Positions 9,593 through 18,633 of a DNA stretch of 64,000 bases are shown piece by piece. This DNA is from Fluviicola sp. (GTDB taxonomy: Bacteria; Bacteroidota; Bacteroidia; Flavobacteriales_D; Crocinitomicaceae): positions 543,598 through 607,597 of the forward strand of contig JARWZO010000019.1 in assembly GCA_029866325.1 (NCBI GenBank). Direction: 5' to 3'. Positions within the stretch are counted from its first letter, which is position 1. Each line of letters opens with the position of its first letter. The notes under the pieces are model-generated. The model had not been told where the DNA came from. It did no database searches and was given only the letters and a program-made list of their open reading frames with translations. The position numbers were made by a program, and so were the translations under genes.

Positions 9593-9808
9593 ATACTTTT
9601 TTCCTCATTGTTTGAATAACCCGAATAACATAACGTGCATCGGTATAAAAGTAGAAAAGTATTCGCAAAAGAATCATTTCAACAACTTTCGTTCGAATTT
9701 GAATTGGTTTTTTCGGTGTAAAAAATAGCTCATTCAACACGATTTCATAGTGAATACTAGCAATATTTGGCTTATTTTGCATGCAGATTTCAACAGCAAA
9801 CAACTACA

Positions 9809-10939
9809 ATGCACATATTAATCACAGGTGGCGCAGGTTTTATTGGCAGCAATCTCAGCAAAGCGCTGATTAACAAAGCACATCAGATCACCTTGCTCGA
9901 CACCATTTCACCGCAAATTCACAAAGATGGCATCCATTCTTTTTTGGTGAAACAACTTCCAAAAGAAGTAAAGCTAGTAGTGGGCGATGTGTGCAAACGC
10001 GAAGACTGGCTCAAAGTGCTCCCAACTGTGGATGTGATTGTACATTTGGCAGCCGAAACCGGCACCGGACAATCGATGTATCAAATTGAACATTATTCCG
10101 CGGTAAACATTGGCGGAACTTCATTAATGCTCGATTTGCTGACCAATACCACACATTCGGTAAAAAAAGTGATCGTAGCTTCGTCGCGGGCTATTTACGG
10201 AGAAGGAACGTATACCAACGAAGCCGGAAACCTCGTTTATCCTGCACAGCGGAACGAACAGGATATGCTCAAAGGTGTGTTCGACCCGATTGATCAGGAT
10301 ACCGGAAAACCATTGCAAATGAAACTCACGGATGAAACATCGAAAATTCATCCCACTTCTGTTTATGGCATTACCAAACAGGTACAAGAGCAATTGGTAC
10401 TTACCGTTTGTGGAGCTTTGGGAATTGATGCTATCGCTTATCGTTATCAAAATGTGTATGGTCCTGGCCAATCGCTCACCAATCCGTATACCGGAATCTT
10501 GTCCATTTTCTCGAATTTATTGCTTAACAATCAAGCCGTAAATATTTTCGAAGATGGCCTTGAATCGCGCGATTTTGTGTACATCGATGATGTAGTAAAT
10601 GCTACGGTCTTGGGAATTGAACATCCGCAACCGATCAATGAAGCATTCAATATCGGCACAGGAACGCCAACTACAGTAATGGAAGTTGCCCAAACCTTAC
10701 AAACACTTTACGGAACCAATTCACCCATTTCTGTGACCGGAAATTTCAGAATAGGCGACATTCGTCACAACGCAGCCGATATTCGGAAAGCAACGGAAAT
10801 ACTAGGTTATACACCAAAAACAGATTTCAAAACGGGTGTTGCCGCTTTCGCAAGTTGGGTGCAAGAACAAAAACCCGAAAAAAGCGATGCGTTTGAACAA
10901 TCATTGGCTACTATGGCCGAAAAAGGATTGTTGAAATGA
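9809..10939 (+). CDS. NAD-dependent nucleotide-sugar epimerase/dehydratase (extended SDR)
   Basis: About 376 residues. I chose the ATG at 9809 because the Rossmann fold begins at once: MHILITGGAGFIGSNL with the GGAGFIG dinucleotide-binding loop. VDVIVHLAAETGTGQ and the active-site pair YGITKQ (YxxxK) follow, then NVYGPGQSLTNPYTG and SRDFVYIDDVV, all typical of UDP-glucose 4-epimerase and dTDP-sugar epimerase relatives. It interconverts or dehydrates a nucleotide-activated sugar for the glycan; the exact sugar cannot be told from sequence. The stop overlaps the next start in an ATGA (10936-10939). Three glycosyltransferase genes follow with the same kind of 4-bp overlaps, so these four genes form a tight operon. 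Confidence 0.9.
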   Translation: MHILITGGAGFIGSNLSKALINKAHQITLLDTISPQIHKDGIHSFLVKQLPKEVKLVVGDVCKREDWLKVLPTVDVIVHLAAETGTGQSMYQIEHYSAVNIGGTSLMLDLLTNTTHSVKKVIVASSRAIYGEGTYTNEAGNLVYPAQRNEQDMLKGVFDPIDQDTGKPLQMKLTDETSKIHPTSVYGITKQVQEQLVLTVCGALGIDAIAYRYQNVYGPGQSLTNPYTGILSIFSNLLLNNQAVNIFEDGLESRDFVYIDDVVNATVLGIEHPQPINEAFNIGTGTPTTVMEVAQTLQTLYGTNSPISVTGNFRIGDIRHNAADIRKATEILGYTPKTDFKTGVAAFASWVQEQKPEKSDAFEQSLATMAEKGLLK

Positions 10940-11946
10940 AGATTCTCCTAACCGGAAATTCCTTTCATGGCTATGATGCGGACGTGCGTGACGCACTGCT
11001 CGAGCTAGGTCATTCGGTTGATTTTCTGCCGCATAACATTCATGGACCATTCAATACCAAAGCCGATTTTCCCAAAAAGCTGAAATTCGGCATTCTTCCG
11101 GCTAAGTTCAAGTTCAACGTATTTGTGAACCAATCGATCTCACATTACAACCGTTTGGTGCTTCAATTGGTTAAAAAAAACAACTACGATTTGGTGCTGT
11201 TTATCGGAGCGAAAACGGTTACCGAAACAACACTTTCTGAAATAAAATCACCCAAAGCCCTTTGGTTCATGGATGGCATCAACTATTACCCTGCCGTTCA
11301 GCCGAAATTGGTACATTTTGATCATGTTTTCTTTTTTGAACCGACCGATACGGTAGCACAGGCTTCTGCGCTGAACAACAAGTGCTCTACCCTTCATTTA
11401 GGCTTTAACCCGGCGCGCTTTTTCCCGTCGAACATGGCGCGAAAATTTGATTTTTCATTCGTCGGTTCCTATTATCCCAATCGCGATGAATTGTTGCATT
11501 CAGTGGTCAGCGAAACCAAAAACGCGTTAATTATTGGCGATTTTCAGCGTTCGGCTTATGAATCGGTTCGTGCCATCAATCACACACAACAGATTCCGAT
11601 TGAGCAGGTGAATCAATTGTACAATTCCTCAAAAATCAACATCAATATTCACCACAAACAATCGATTGAAGGCTTGAATGTACGAACATTTGAAGTTCAG
11701 GGTAGCGGCAATATTCAGCTGGTTGAAAATCAATTGGCCGCACAAGAATTTTTTATTGATGGCGAAAACATTTTGTTGTATAGTTCACCCGAAGAATTCA
11801 AAGACAAGCTCTTGTTTTACCTTGACCGATCGGATTTACAACTGAAATTGCGCACCAATGCCTATACCGACGCCTTGGCTCATCATACCTGGAAACAACG
11901 TATGGTGACATTGATGAACGAACTTACCAATCGCGGAATTGTATGA
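10936..11946 (+). CDS. Glycosyltransferase, CgeB-like (GT-B fold)
   Basis: 336 residues. The N-terminal domain starts MKILLTGNSFHGYDADVRDALLELGH and includes KKNNYDLVLFIGAK and PKALWFMDG, a pattern of the CgeB/DUF3880 glycosyltransferases. The C-terminal half has FDFSFVGSYYPNRDELL, the peptide NSSKININIHH and GLNVRTFEVQGSGNIQLVE, where the late Glu in FEVQGSG is the likely nucleotide-sugar ligand. It is linked by 4-bp ATGA overlaps to the epimerase gene before it and the GT4 gene after it. Acceptor and donor sugars are unknown. Confidence 0.85.
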   Translation: MKILLTGNSFHGYDADVRDALLELGHSVDFLPHNIHGPFNTKADFPKKLKFGILPAKFKFNVFVNQSISHYNRLVLQLVKKNNYDLVLFIGAKTVTETTLSEIKSPKALWFMDGINYYPAVQPKLVHFDHVFFFEPTDTVAQASALNNKCSTLHLGFNPARFFPSNMARKFDFSFVGSYYPNRDELLHSVVSETKNALIIGDFQRSAYESVRAINHTQQIPIEQVNQLYNSSKININIHHKQSIEGLNVRTFEVQGSGNIQLVENQLAAQEFFIDGENILLYSSPEEFKDKLLFYLDRSDLQLKLRTNAYTDALAHHTWKQRMVTLMNELTNRGIV

Positions 11947-13055
11947 ACATTCTGATCATCGATAACAGCATTGGTACTACCGGTGCGCTCAACGCGATTT
12001 TGGAATCTGTGGAACCATTACGATCCACTCACACCTTTCGGTTTGTAGTTCCCGTAGAAGGAACAACAGCTGAATTAATCCGGTCGCACGGTTATGAAGT
12101 CGATACACTTCCGTTTATTGAAATCAGTCGAAACATGGGGCGCAACCTACAATACCCGTTTCGATTGATCGGCAATGCATGGCGACTGCGAAAAATCATC
12201 AAACAACATCAGATCGAACTTGTTCAGGTGAACGATTTGTACAATTTGGTTGGGATCGTTACCAAACGTTTCGTGAAAGTGAAAGTCATTACGCATATTC
12301 GCCGTATGCCCGAGTCGTTTCCGTTGCGCCTGTATCAGTTTTGGGTGCGTAAACACAAACGACGATCCGATAAAATCCTACCGGTTTCAAAAGCCAATGC
12401 GCGTTTGTTTGCCGACACTCCGAAAAGCGAAGTGTTCTATGATTCATTGCCGCCTCATGAAGTGAATTTCACTTACGATCCTTCCGACAAAACACCGATG
12501 CGCTTGTTATATCTGGCCAATTTCACCGTTGGAAAAGGGCAGAATCATGCATTGATTGCATTCAAACAACTCATCGATACAACCAATCGAACAGACATCA
12601 CTATACACTTTGAAGGAAGCGATTTTGGGCTAGAGAAAAATAAAGTTTACCGCGAAGAACTGCATCAATGGGCCATTACACACGGAATTGACAAACACGT
12701 TACCTTCGGTTTGGGTTCAGCCGATATAGCACAGCCTATTTCTCAAGCCGACATCATGCTCAACTTTTCCGATTCCGAATCACTATCGCGGGTTTCAATG
12801 GAAGCGTTGTATTTCGGCATTCCACTCATAGCAACCAATGTAGGCGGAACCGACGAAATGGTAGTTGATGGTTGGAACGGATTATTGGTAGAACGAGGCG
12901 ATACACTTGCAATGTTTAACGCCATGAAAAAGCTATTGGAATCGAGTGAACTACGCCAACAATTCAGTACCAACGGAAAATTGCACGTAGCACAGCATTT
13001 CTCATCTGAGGTGTTAACTTTGCAGTTGGAAGCCATTTATGCGTCCCTAAAATGA
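11943..13055 (+). CDS. Glycosyltransferase family 4
   Basis: 370 residues with the GT-B fold. The N-terminal acceptor domain includes RSHGYEVDTLPF and IELVQVNDLYNLVG. The C-terminal donor domain has LLYLANFTVGKGQNHALIAF and ADIMLNFSDSESLSRVSMEA, with the E-x7-E motif of retaining GT4 enzymes, then GIPLIATNVGGTDEMVVDG and NGLLVERGD. It is a cytoplasmic or membrane-associated enzyme adding one sugar of the repeat unit. ATGA overlaps on both sides (11943-11946, 13052-13055) tie it to the neighbouring glycosyltransferase genes. Confidence 0.92.
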   Translation: MNILIIDNSIGTTGALNAILESVEPLRSTHTFRFVVPVEGTTAELIRSHGYEVDTLPFIEISRNMGRNLQYPFRLIGNAWRLRKIIKQHQIELVQVNDLYNLVGIVTKRFVKVKVITHIRRMPESFPLRLYQFWVRKHKRRSDKILPVSKANARLFADTPKSEVFYDSLPPHEVNFTYDPSDKTPMRLLYLANFTVGKGQNHALIAFKQLIDTTNRTDITIHFEGSDFGLEKNKVYREELHQWAITHGIDKHVTFGLGSADIAQPISQADIMLNFSDSESLSRVSMEALYFGIPLIATNVGGTDEMVVDGWNGLLVERGDTLAMFNAMKKLLESSELRQQFSTNGKLHVAQHFSSEVLTLQLEAIYASLK

Positions 13056-14134
13056 AATCCGACAAAAAAATACTCATTCTGTGTCCGTACCCTGAACATT
13101 GCGCCCCAAGTCAGCGCTTGAAGTTTGAGCAGTATTATGATTTTTTACGCAGCGAAGGTTTCGAGCTCGAAGTGAGTCCGTTTATGTCGGAAGCTTTTTG
13201 GAAAATCGTCTATAAACCCGGAAAACTTCACCTCAAAGCATGGCACACCTTCCGCGGTTATTTACGCCGCACGCGCGACCTGATTCGTTGCCGAAAGTAC
13301 GATGCCGTTTATGTGCATTTGTGGGTAACGCCTTTCGGTTTCCCACTATTTGAGCGCTTGCTTACAGCCAGAACCAAACATGTGCTCTACGACATCGACG
13401 ATTTGGTTTACCTGAAAGAAAATAAAAGCGCCGCAAACGGTTTCATCGCTTCGCTGAAAGGTAGAAAGAAACCGATTCTGTTGATGCAGAAAGCGCAGCA
13501 TGTCATTACGTGTACCCCGCATCTCGACAATTTTGTACGACAATACAACACCTCCACTACCGATATTTCATCCACCATCAATACGGAAACCTATCTTCCG
13601 GTTGAAAAACACAACGTTCCGTTGATCATTGGCTGGAGCGGAAGTCACAGTACATCGAAGTATGTGTATTTGTTGGAAAACGTCTTGAAAGCCGTCAATG
13701 CTGAAATTCCTTTCGTGCTGAAAGTAATCGGTGACGCGCAATTTCACATCGATGGTTTAACCGTACAAGCCATTCCATGGAAGGAAGAAACGGAAGTAGC
13801 AGAGCTCAACACATTCGATATCGGGATTTATCCGTTGCCGGATGAAGAATGGGTACTTGGAAAAAGTGGATTGAAAGCTTTGCAATACATGGCTCTGGAA
13901 ATTCCGACAGTGGCAACCGCTATTGGTGCTAACTTCCGTGTCATTGAAGACGGTGTTTCGGGTTTTTTGGTCAACGATGAAGCTGCCTGGAAAGAACGAT
14001 TGATCCGGCTACTCAAGGATGCTCAACTACGCAAACAACTGGGAACCGAAGCGCGTAAACGCGTGGAAGAATTGTATTCGATCAATGCCAATAGATCTCA
14101 ATATTTAACCTGTATTCAACAAGTAATCAACTAA
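13052..14134 (+). CDS. Glycosyltransferase family 4 (third of the row)
   Basis: 360 residues. The start reads MKSDKKILILCPYPEHCAPS then QRLKFEQYYDFLRSEGFE, a pattern common in Bacteroidota glycan transferases. VLYDIDDLVYL is a DxDD-like segment of this subgroup. The donor-site half has IIGWSGSHSTSKYVYLLE, FDIGIYPLPDEEWVLGKSG, KALQYMALEIPTVAT and DGVSGFLVNDE. It is the last gene of the four-gene operon that starts with the epimerase; rdgB starts only 15 bp after its stop and may be read through. Donor and acceptor are unknown. Confidence 0.92.
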   Translation: MKSDKKILILCPYPEHCAPSQRLKFEQYYDFLRSEGFELEVSPFMSEAFWKIVYKPGKLHLKAWHTFRGYLRRTRDLIRCRKYDAVYVHLWVTPFGFPLFERLLTARTKHVLYDIDDLVYLKENKSAANGFIASLKGRKKPILLMQKAQHVITCTPHLDNFVRQYNTSTTDISSTINTETYLPVEKHNVPLIIGWSGSHSTSKYVYLLENVLKAVNAEIPFVLKVIGDAQFHIDGLTVQAIPWKEETEVAELNTFDIGIYPLPDEEWVLGKSGLKALQYMALEIPTVATAIGANFRVIEDGVSGFLVNDEAAWKERLIRLLKDAQLRKQLGTEARKRVEELYSINANRSQYLTCIQQVIN

Positions 14135-14149
14135 ACAGACTCGAAAAAC

Positions 14150-14725
14150 ATGCAACTCATTTTCGCTTCGGCAAACGAACATAAAATCACGGAAATTCGT
14201 CAGTTATTACCCGCAGGGTATGAATTGCTATCATTAGCCGACATCGGTTTTCATGATGAGATTCCGGAAACAGCTGAGACGATAGAGGGCAACGCGCGTT
14301 TAAAAGCACAATTCTTAGCTGACAAGCAGATTTCAGCTTGTTTTGCAGACGACACCGGATTGGTGACTTCGGGTTTGAACGGTGAACCGGGAGTTTACTC
14401 AGCCCGTTATGCCGGAGAAGCCAAAAACGCCGATGCCAACATGGATTTAATTCTTTCGAAATTGGAAGGAAATTCTGACCGAAGTGCTTATTTCATTACC
14501 GTTATTGCATTGTGGATCGGTGGCGAAATGCACGTTTTCAGAGGTCGAGTAGACGGAACAATCCTCACTGAAAAACGCGGAACACAAGGTTTCGGTTATG
14601 ATCCGATTTTTCAGCCCATCGGTTATTCAAAAACCTTTGCCGAAATGACTAGCGAAGAAAAAAACGCACTCAGTCACCGTGGACGGGCATTGCAGCAGAT
14701 GATGGCGTTTTTAGAGCGTCGTTAA
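14150..14725 (+). CDS. rdgB: XTP/dITP diphosphatase (RdgB/HAM1 family)
   Basis: 191 residues. Hydrolyses non-canonical purine triphosphates (dITP, XTP) to monophosphates and so keeps them out of DNA and RNA. Family motifs: FASANEHKITEIRQLLP at the N terminus, FADDTGLVTSGLNGEPGVYS with the catalytic Asp pair, GTQGFGYDPIFQP, and the closing SHRGRAL. Length fits the family. It is a housekeeping gene placed directly after the glycan operon (15 bp gap) and convergent with the next gene (6 bp between stops). Confidence 0.95.
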   Translation: MQLIFASANEHKITEIRQLLPAGYELLSLADIGFHDEIPETAETIEGNARLKAQFLADKQISACFADDTGLVTSGLNGEPGVYSARYAGEAKNADANMDLILSKLEGNSDRSAYFITVIALWIGGEMHVFRGRVDGTILTEKRGTQGFGYDPIFQPIGYSKTFAEMTSEEKNALSHRGRALQQMMAFLERR

Positions 14726-14731
14726 TCCATT

Positions 14732-15949
14732 CTACAACTTCGCTTTTACCGTTTTTTTGATGTCATCGAACCAAAACCCAATTTCCGTTGGCTTATAGGT
14801 TTTAGGCACTCCGATTGCTTTTAACGAAGAACAATGCACTTTTTGTCCGGGTTGTAATTTGTTATATGCCGCGTCGCATTCCTGCTGGCTATATCCCGAA
14901 TCTTGTTCGCTATACATTACTAGAACAGTGGCATAACGTATTGAACTTGTTCCGCCAAGAATTTGTTTGTCAACAACATCAATTTCAGTCTTTGCCTCCG
15001 AATCGGTGTTTTTAAACAACCTTCCGTGATCATCCGAATTGATTCCGGCAGCATCATACAAATTGAGGTGAATCATATATGTTCCAGCATCGATTTCTGC
15101 TTTCGAAATATTTTCAACCGTCACATCCAAGATATAGTAGTCAAGAGTTTCATCGATTTTAAAAACAGGATTGTCTGCTTGTTTCGGATTGTACTTGATC
15201 AATGTGTTTAAGGTGATTTTTATCTTACCATCTGTGAGAACAACATCTTTTTTCATCACTTCTCGTTCACCTTTAAAGGCAACTTCTGTGGTTTGTGTTG
15301 CCTGTGAGGACGCACTTCCTGCTGCAAGCGTAAACTTTCCTCCCGGTCCTCTATTACTATCAGTTGTAAAGAAAAATGTCAACGAAAACTGATCGCCCAT
15401 TTTAAATCGCTCATCAATGGAATTGATTTTGGTCGCGTTACCCTGATTTGGAGTGAGTTCAATTGCACTTATTGTCACTTGCATGGTTCTTCCATCTTCA
15501 TCTTTAGCCACCAATTTATCTCCTACTTTAACAGCACCTTTTATCGGTTCGTAAGTCGACGAATAATAACCTACATCGCCAAGAAAAGCTGTCGAAAACG
15601 ACGCATTGAAACGATCATAAGCCTCTAAAGTCGGCGTGGTACCTAACTTCATTATTTTTGTTGAAGTAGCAATTGCAGGACCTGAAGTTTCAAAATAGAC
15701 TTCCTTTGTGCTTCCTTTAGCTAATTTGTCGTACGGATCAAAAGGTATATTCCCAAAAAACAAATCGCCATTTGCATTCTTCATTTCAAAGATTGATTCG
15801 GAAGCGTAATCAATATCACGCGCAAATTTCACATGAGAACGATACATTCCATTCTCTAATTTTGTGTCAATAATGGTTAAATCTTGAGCTACCAAGCTAA
15901 GCGAAACTGCCAGAAAACCAGCCATTAAAACTAAATGCTTCATTTTCAT
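14732..15949 (-). CDS. Unrecognised secreted protein
   Basis: 405 residues starting with a typical signal peptide (MKMKHLVLMAGFLAVSLSLV, cleavage near AQ/D), so exported to the periplasm or beyond. The mature part is beta-rich and shows no domain I can name. Segments include GAVKVGDKLVAKDEDGR and a region rich in Gly/Ser near TLAAGSASSQATQ. There is no lipobox, no T9SS sorting domain and no transmembrane helix after the signal. A TATGTTTG (TAnnTTTG, minus strand 15959-15966) lies 9 nt before the ATG, so it probably has its own promoter and an almost leaderless mRNA, divergent from icd. Function unknown. Confidence 0.85.
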   Translation of the reverse strand: MKMKHLVLMAGFLAVSLSLVAQDLTIIDTKLENGMYRSHVKFARDIDYASESIFEMKNANGDLFFGNIPFDPYDKLAKGSTKEVYFETSGPAIATSTKIMKLGTTPTLEAYDRFNASFSTAFLGDVGYYSSTYEPIKGAVKVGDKLVAKDEDGRTMQVTISAIELTPNQGNATKINSIDERFKMGDQFSLTFFFTTDSNRGPGGKFTLAAGSASSQATQTTEVAFKGEREVMKKDVVLTDGKIKITLNTLIKYNPKQADNPVFKIDETLDYYILDVTVENISKAEIDAGTYMIHLNLYDAAGINSDDHGRLFKNTDSEAKTEIDVVDKQILGGTSSIRYATVLVMYSEQDSGYSQQECDAAYNKLQPGQKVHCSSLKAIGVPKTYKPTEIGFWFDDIKKTVKAKL

Positions 15950-16012
15950 TAATTTTTACAAACATACTGAATTCGTGGTTTTTTTCTATCTGAAAATCCA
16001 CTTTTTTGAGGT

Positions 16013-16042
16013 TTGGAAATTCGATTGAGGTCATTAACTTTG
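16013..16042 (+). promoter_or_regulatory. Bacteroidota-type promoter of icd
   Basis: TTG at 16013-16015, 19 nt spacer, then TAACTTTG at 16035-16042. This is an exact match to the phylum's sigma-ABfr form TTG-N19-TAnnTTTG. It lies 35 nt upstream of the isocitrate dehydrogenase ATG. Confidence 0.75.
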
Positions 16043-16077
16043 TGCATGAATATTATATACTCTTTTAATACAATCGC

Positions 16078-17307
16078 ATGTCTAAAATTAAAGTAGCAAA
16101 CCCTGTTGTAGAATTGGATGGTGACGAAATGACACGTATCATTTGGAAATTCATCAAAGACAAACTCATTCTTCCATACTTGGATCTGGATATCAAATAT
16201 TATGACCTTGGCATCGAGAAAAGAGATGAAACGAATGACCAAATCACGATAGACGCTGCTGAAGCGATTAAACAATACCAAGTAGGTATCAAGTGCGCTA
16301 CCATTACTCCGGATGAGCAACGTGTTCAGGAATTCAGTCTGAAATCGATGTGGAAATCACCAAACGGAACCATTCGTAACATTTTGGACGGAACCGTTTT
16401 CCGTGAGCCGATTGTGATGCAAAACGTACCTCGTCTGGTAACAAACTGGACTGCGCCTATTATTGTTGGTCGTCATGCTTTCGGCGATCAATACCGCGCT
16501 ACGGATGCTGTATTCAAAGGAAAAGGGAAGTTGACAATGACGTTTACACCGGAAGACGGAGGTGAAGTACAAAACTTCGAAGTTTACAATTTCAAAGGCG
16601 ATGGTGTTGGTATGGCCATGTACAATACCGACGAATCGATTGAAGGATTTGCACGCAGCTGTTTCAACATGGCGTTGACCAAAAAATGGCCGTTGTACCT
16701 TTCTACCAAGAATACCATTTTGAAAAAATACGATGGTCGTTTCAAAGATATTTTCGAAACCATTTTCCAAAATGAGTTCAAAGCGCAATTTGATGCTGCG
16801 GGAATTACCTACGAGCACCGTTTGATCGATGACATGGTTGCTTCGGCCTTGAAATGGAACGGAAACTTCGTGTGGGCTTGTAAAAACTACGATGGCGACG
16901 TACAATCGGATACCGTAGCTCAAGGATTCGGTTCATTAGGTTTAATGACTTCCGTATTGATTACTCCTGATGGAAAAATCATGGAAGCCGAAGCTGCTCA
17001 CGGAACAGTGACACGTCACTACCGCGATCACCAAGCCGGTAAGAAAACATCAACCAACCCAATCGCTTCGATTTTTGCATGGACACGTGGCTTGGCATTC
17101 CGTGGAAAATTGGATGGCAACCAAGAATTAATCGATTTCTGCGAAACATTAGAGCGTGTTTGCATCGAAACGGTTGAATCGGGTATTATGACCAAAGATT
17201 TGGCTGTTTGTGTTCACGGGAACAAAGTCAATCACGGCGATCACTATGTTTACACTGAAGAATTTTTAGATGCATTGGATAAAGGATTAATCGCTAAAAT
17301 GGCGTAA
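16078..17307 (+). CDS. icd: NADP-dependent isocitrate dehydrogenase, homodimeric type
   Basis: 409 residues. Oxidatively decarboxylates isocitrate to 2-oxoglutarate in the TCA cycle. The sequence is of the eukaryote-like subfamily [20 protein letters not shown] at the start, then [19 protein letters not shown], where the Ser/Asn/Arg residues bind isocitrate, [29 protein letters not shown] with the metal-binding Asp, and [13 protein letters not shown] for NADP. Length and order fit full-length enzymes. It is transcribed alone, from a clear promoter to a strong terminator at 17331-17366. Confidence 0.97.
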   Translation: MSKIKVANPVVELDGDEMTRIIWKFIKDKLILPYLDLDIKYYDLGIEKRDETNDQITIDAAEAIKQYQVGIKCATITPDEQRVQEFSLKSMWKSPNGTIRNILDGTVFREPIVMQNVPRLVTNWTAPIIVGRHAFGDQYRATDAVFKGKGKLTMTFTPEDGGEVQNFEVYNFKGDGVGMAMYNTDESIEGFARSCFNMALTKKWPLYLSTKNTILKKYDGRFKDIFETIFQNEFKAQFDAAGITYEHRLIDDMVASALKWNGNFVWACKNYDGDVQSDTVAQGFGSLGLMTSVLITPDGKIMEAEAAHGTVTRHYRDHQAGKKTSTNPIASIFAWTRGLAFRGKLDGNQELIDFCETLERVCIETVESGIMTKDLAVCVHGNKVNHGDHYVYTEEFLDALDKGLIAKMA

Positions 17308-17330
17308 ATTGCTTCTGAATGAAATAATAA

Positions 17331-17366
17331 AAAAGAGGATGTTCCAAATATGGTCATCCTCTTTTT
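17331..17366 (+). terminator. Rho-independent terminator after icd
   Basis: An 11-bp perfect stem, AAAAGAGGATG (17331-17341) with CATCCTCTTTT (17355-17365), a 13-nt loop and a T-run. It starts 23 nt after the icd stop. Confidence 0.88.
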
Positions 17367-17469
17367 CGCTTTGCACTGATTGACTTTCTTTTTTAAAGGT
17401 GTTAAACTTAAAAGTCAACTTGGATTTATCTAGCTGATTCTTTAAAAAAAACCAGAAGAAGAAGCAATA

Positions 17470-18279
17470 TTATGGCACAATAAATTCCTTTACTTCAGTC
17501 GTATGTGCACTAAAATAACCTAACTCACTCCCGTTAATATTGGAATATGGATTTGCTGGTGTACTAGAACTTTGCGGGCCTCCAGTTAAATTTTCAAAAC
17601 TATTAAAGTAAGTGTAAATAGCTTTGTCAATGCACTGCATTTCTATACGAAGAGTATCTCCTGAATTTAAATTACGATTGAACTTAATCAAACTATTTTC
17701 AACTGTTAATCCGTCTGATAATCGATCGTCATAAATAAAAATATCTCCTTTATTTTCGCCATTCACATACTCTACAAATCGGTAAAAATTATTAACACCA
17801 ACGGGATCTGAATAGGCAACCAACACCTCATAACCTGTCATATTTCCACCACCAGGACCACCGCCAGAAGACGAAACTTCATTAACTGTCAAGGTTTCAA
17901 AACTAACAGCAGTTGTTAGGTGACACACTGAAGTCAATACTTTACCCTCTGCTTCAATTGTTAAATAATAGGTTCTGCCACTAGAACCGGTATAGAGACT
18001 TGAAGTATAAGTGCCGGGACTTGTTTCTGTTAATATTACACTATTTCCTAAGTCGTCAATGATAGAAACAATTGCATTTTCCACGGCTGGGAATACGTTG
18101 CTTTCATCAAAATTGACTGTCTTTGTTAACTTAATAACAGTCGATTCTCCATCATTGGTTATGCTTCCTTCAACAACAATCTGTGGATCAGAATCATTTA
18201 AGTTTAAATCAATATCTTTGGTGCAGGATGAAATGGTAAACAGAAGAAAAGCCACTATTAAACACTTACTTTTTTCCAT
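17470..18279 (-). CDS. DUF4249-domain lipoprotein, TonB-receptor partner
   Basis: About 269 residues from the ATG at 18279 (MEKSKCLIV); upstream in-frame ATGs at 18288 and 18291 would put extra residues before the signal. The lipobox FTISSC gives a lipidated Cys followed by TKDIDLNL. The rest (IVVEGSITNDGESTVIKLTK, SVILTETSPGTYTS) reads as DUF4249, a beta-sandwich outer-membrane lipoprotein family usually encoded next to a TonB-dependent receptor. Here that receptor is two genes upstream. Likely role: substrate-binding or accessory lipoprotein of the receptor. It is the last gene of the unit that begins with the regulated promoter at 20966-21028. Confidence 0.85.
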   Translation of the reverse strand: MEKSKCLIVAFLLFTISSCTKDIDLNLNDSDPQIVVEGSITNDGESTVIKLTKTVNFDESNVFPAVENAIVSIIDDLGNSVILTETSPGTYTSSLYTGSSGRTYYLTIEAEGKVLTSVCHLTTAVSFETLTVNEVSSSGGGPGGGNMTGYEVLVAYSDPVGVNNFYRFVEYVNGENKGDIFIYDDRLSDGLTVENSLIKFNRNLNSGDTLRIEMQCIDKAIYTYFNSFENLTGGPQSSSTPANPYSNINGSELGYFSAHTTEVKEFIVP

Positions 18280-18287
18280 AAATATCA

Positions 18288-18629
18288 TCATTGAACAGTA
18301 ATTGTTAATTCAACTTTACTTGGTTCTATGTCTTGAACATCTGCAGCCCAATCACCATTCAACAATAAGCGAACAGTATAAACACCCACTGTGGAATAGC
18401 TATGCGTTCCGGTTTGACCATCTGTAATTGTGCCATCACCCCAATCAAGACTCGTTTCAACATAATCAGATGGGATTTCATCACCACAATTTGAAATCAC
18501 AAGATTCGAGTTGATTGTTAGTGTTGTTTGACTTGGACTAATGCAGGCATCACCTCTTTTACGACCTCTTTTAGAACAAGAAATCGAAACGGACAATACA
18601 ACTATTAAAATAAAAATTGATTTTTTCAT
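18288..18629 (-). CDS. Small lipoprotein with a PKD-like domain
   Basis: About 113 residues from the ATG at 18629 (MKKSIFILIVVLSVSISC); upstream alternative starts lie inside the receptor gene. The lipobox is SISC, followed by basic SKRGRKRGD. The remainder is one PKD-like fold, recognised from ETSLDWGDGTITDGQTGTH and YSTVGVYTVRL (the DWGDG...YxxxGxYxV pattern). It is probably an outer-membrane lipoprotein. It lies 4 nt after the TonB receptor stop and 8 nt before the DUF4249 gene, so the three are co-transcribed. A separate PKD lipoprotein inside a receptor/DUF4249 pair is not the usual arrangement as I know it. Confidence 0.8.
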   Translation of the reverse strand: MKKSIFILIVVLSVSISCSKRGRKRGDACISPSQTTLTINSNLVISNCGDEIPSDYVETSLDWGDGTITDGQTGTHSYSTVGVYTVRLLLNGDWAADVQDIEPSKVELTITVQ

Positions 18630-18633
18630 GGTA

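Noticed and set aside
9534..9803. 89-residue minus-strand frame upstream of the hexapeptide acetyltransferase
   Set aside because: It overlaps the acetyltransferase start in another frame, has no family pattern, and the divergent gap is expected to hold promoters.
16357..16923. 188-residue minus-strand frame inside icd, and one at 15949-16320
   Set aside because: Both lie antisense to an unmistakable isocitrate dehydrogenase and have no recognisable features.
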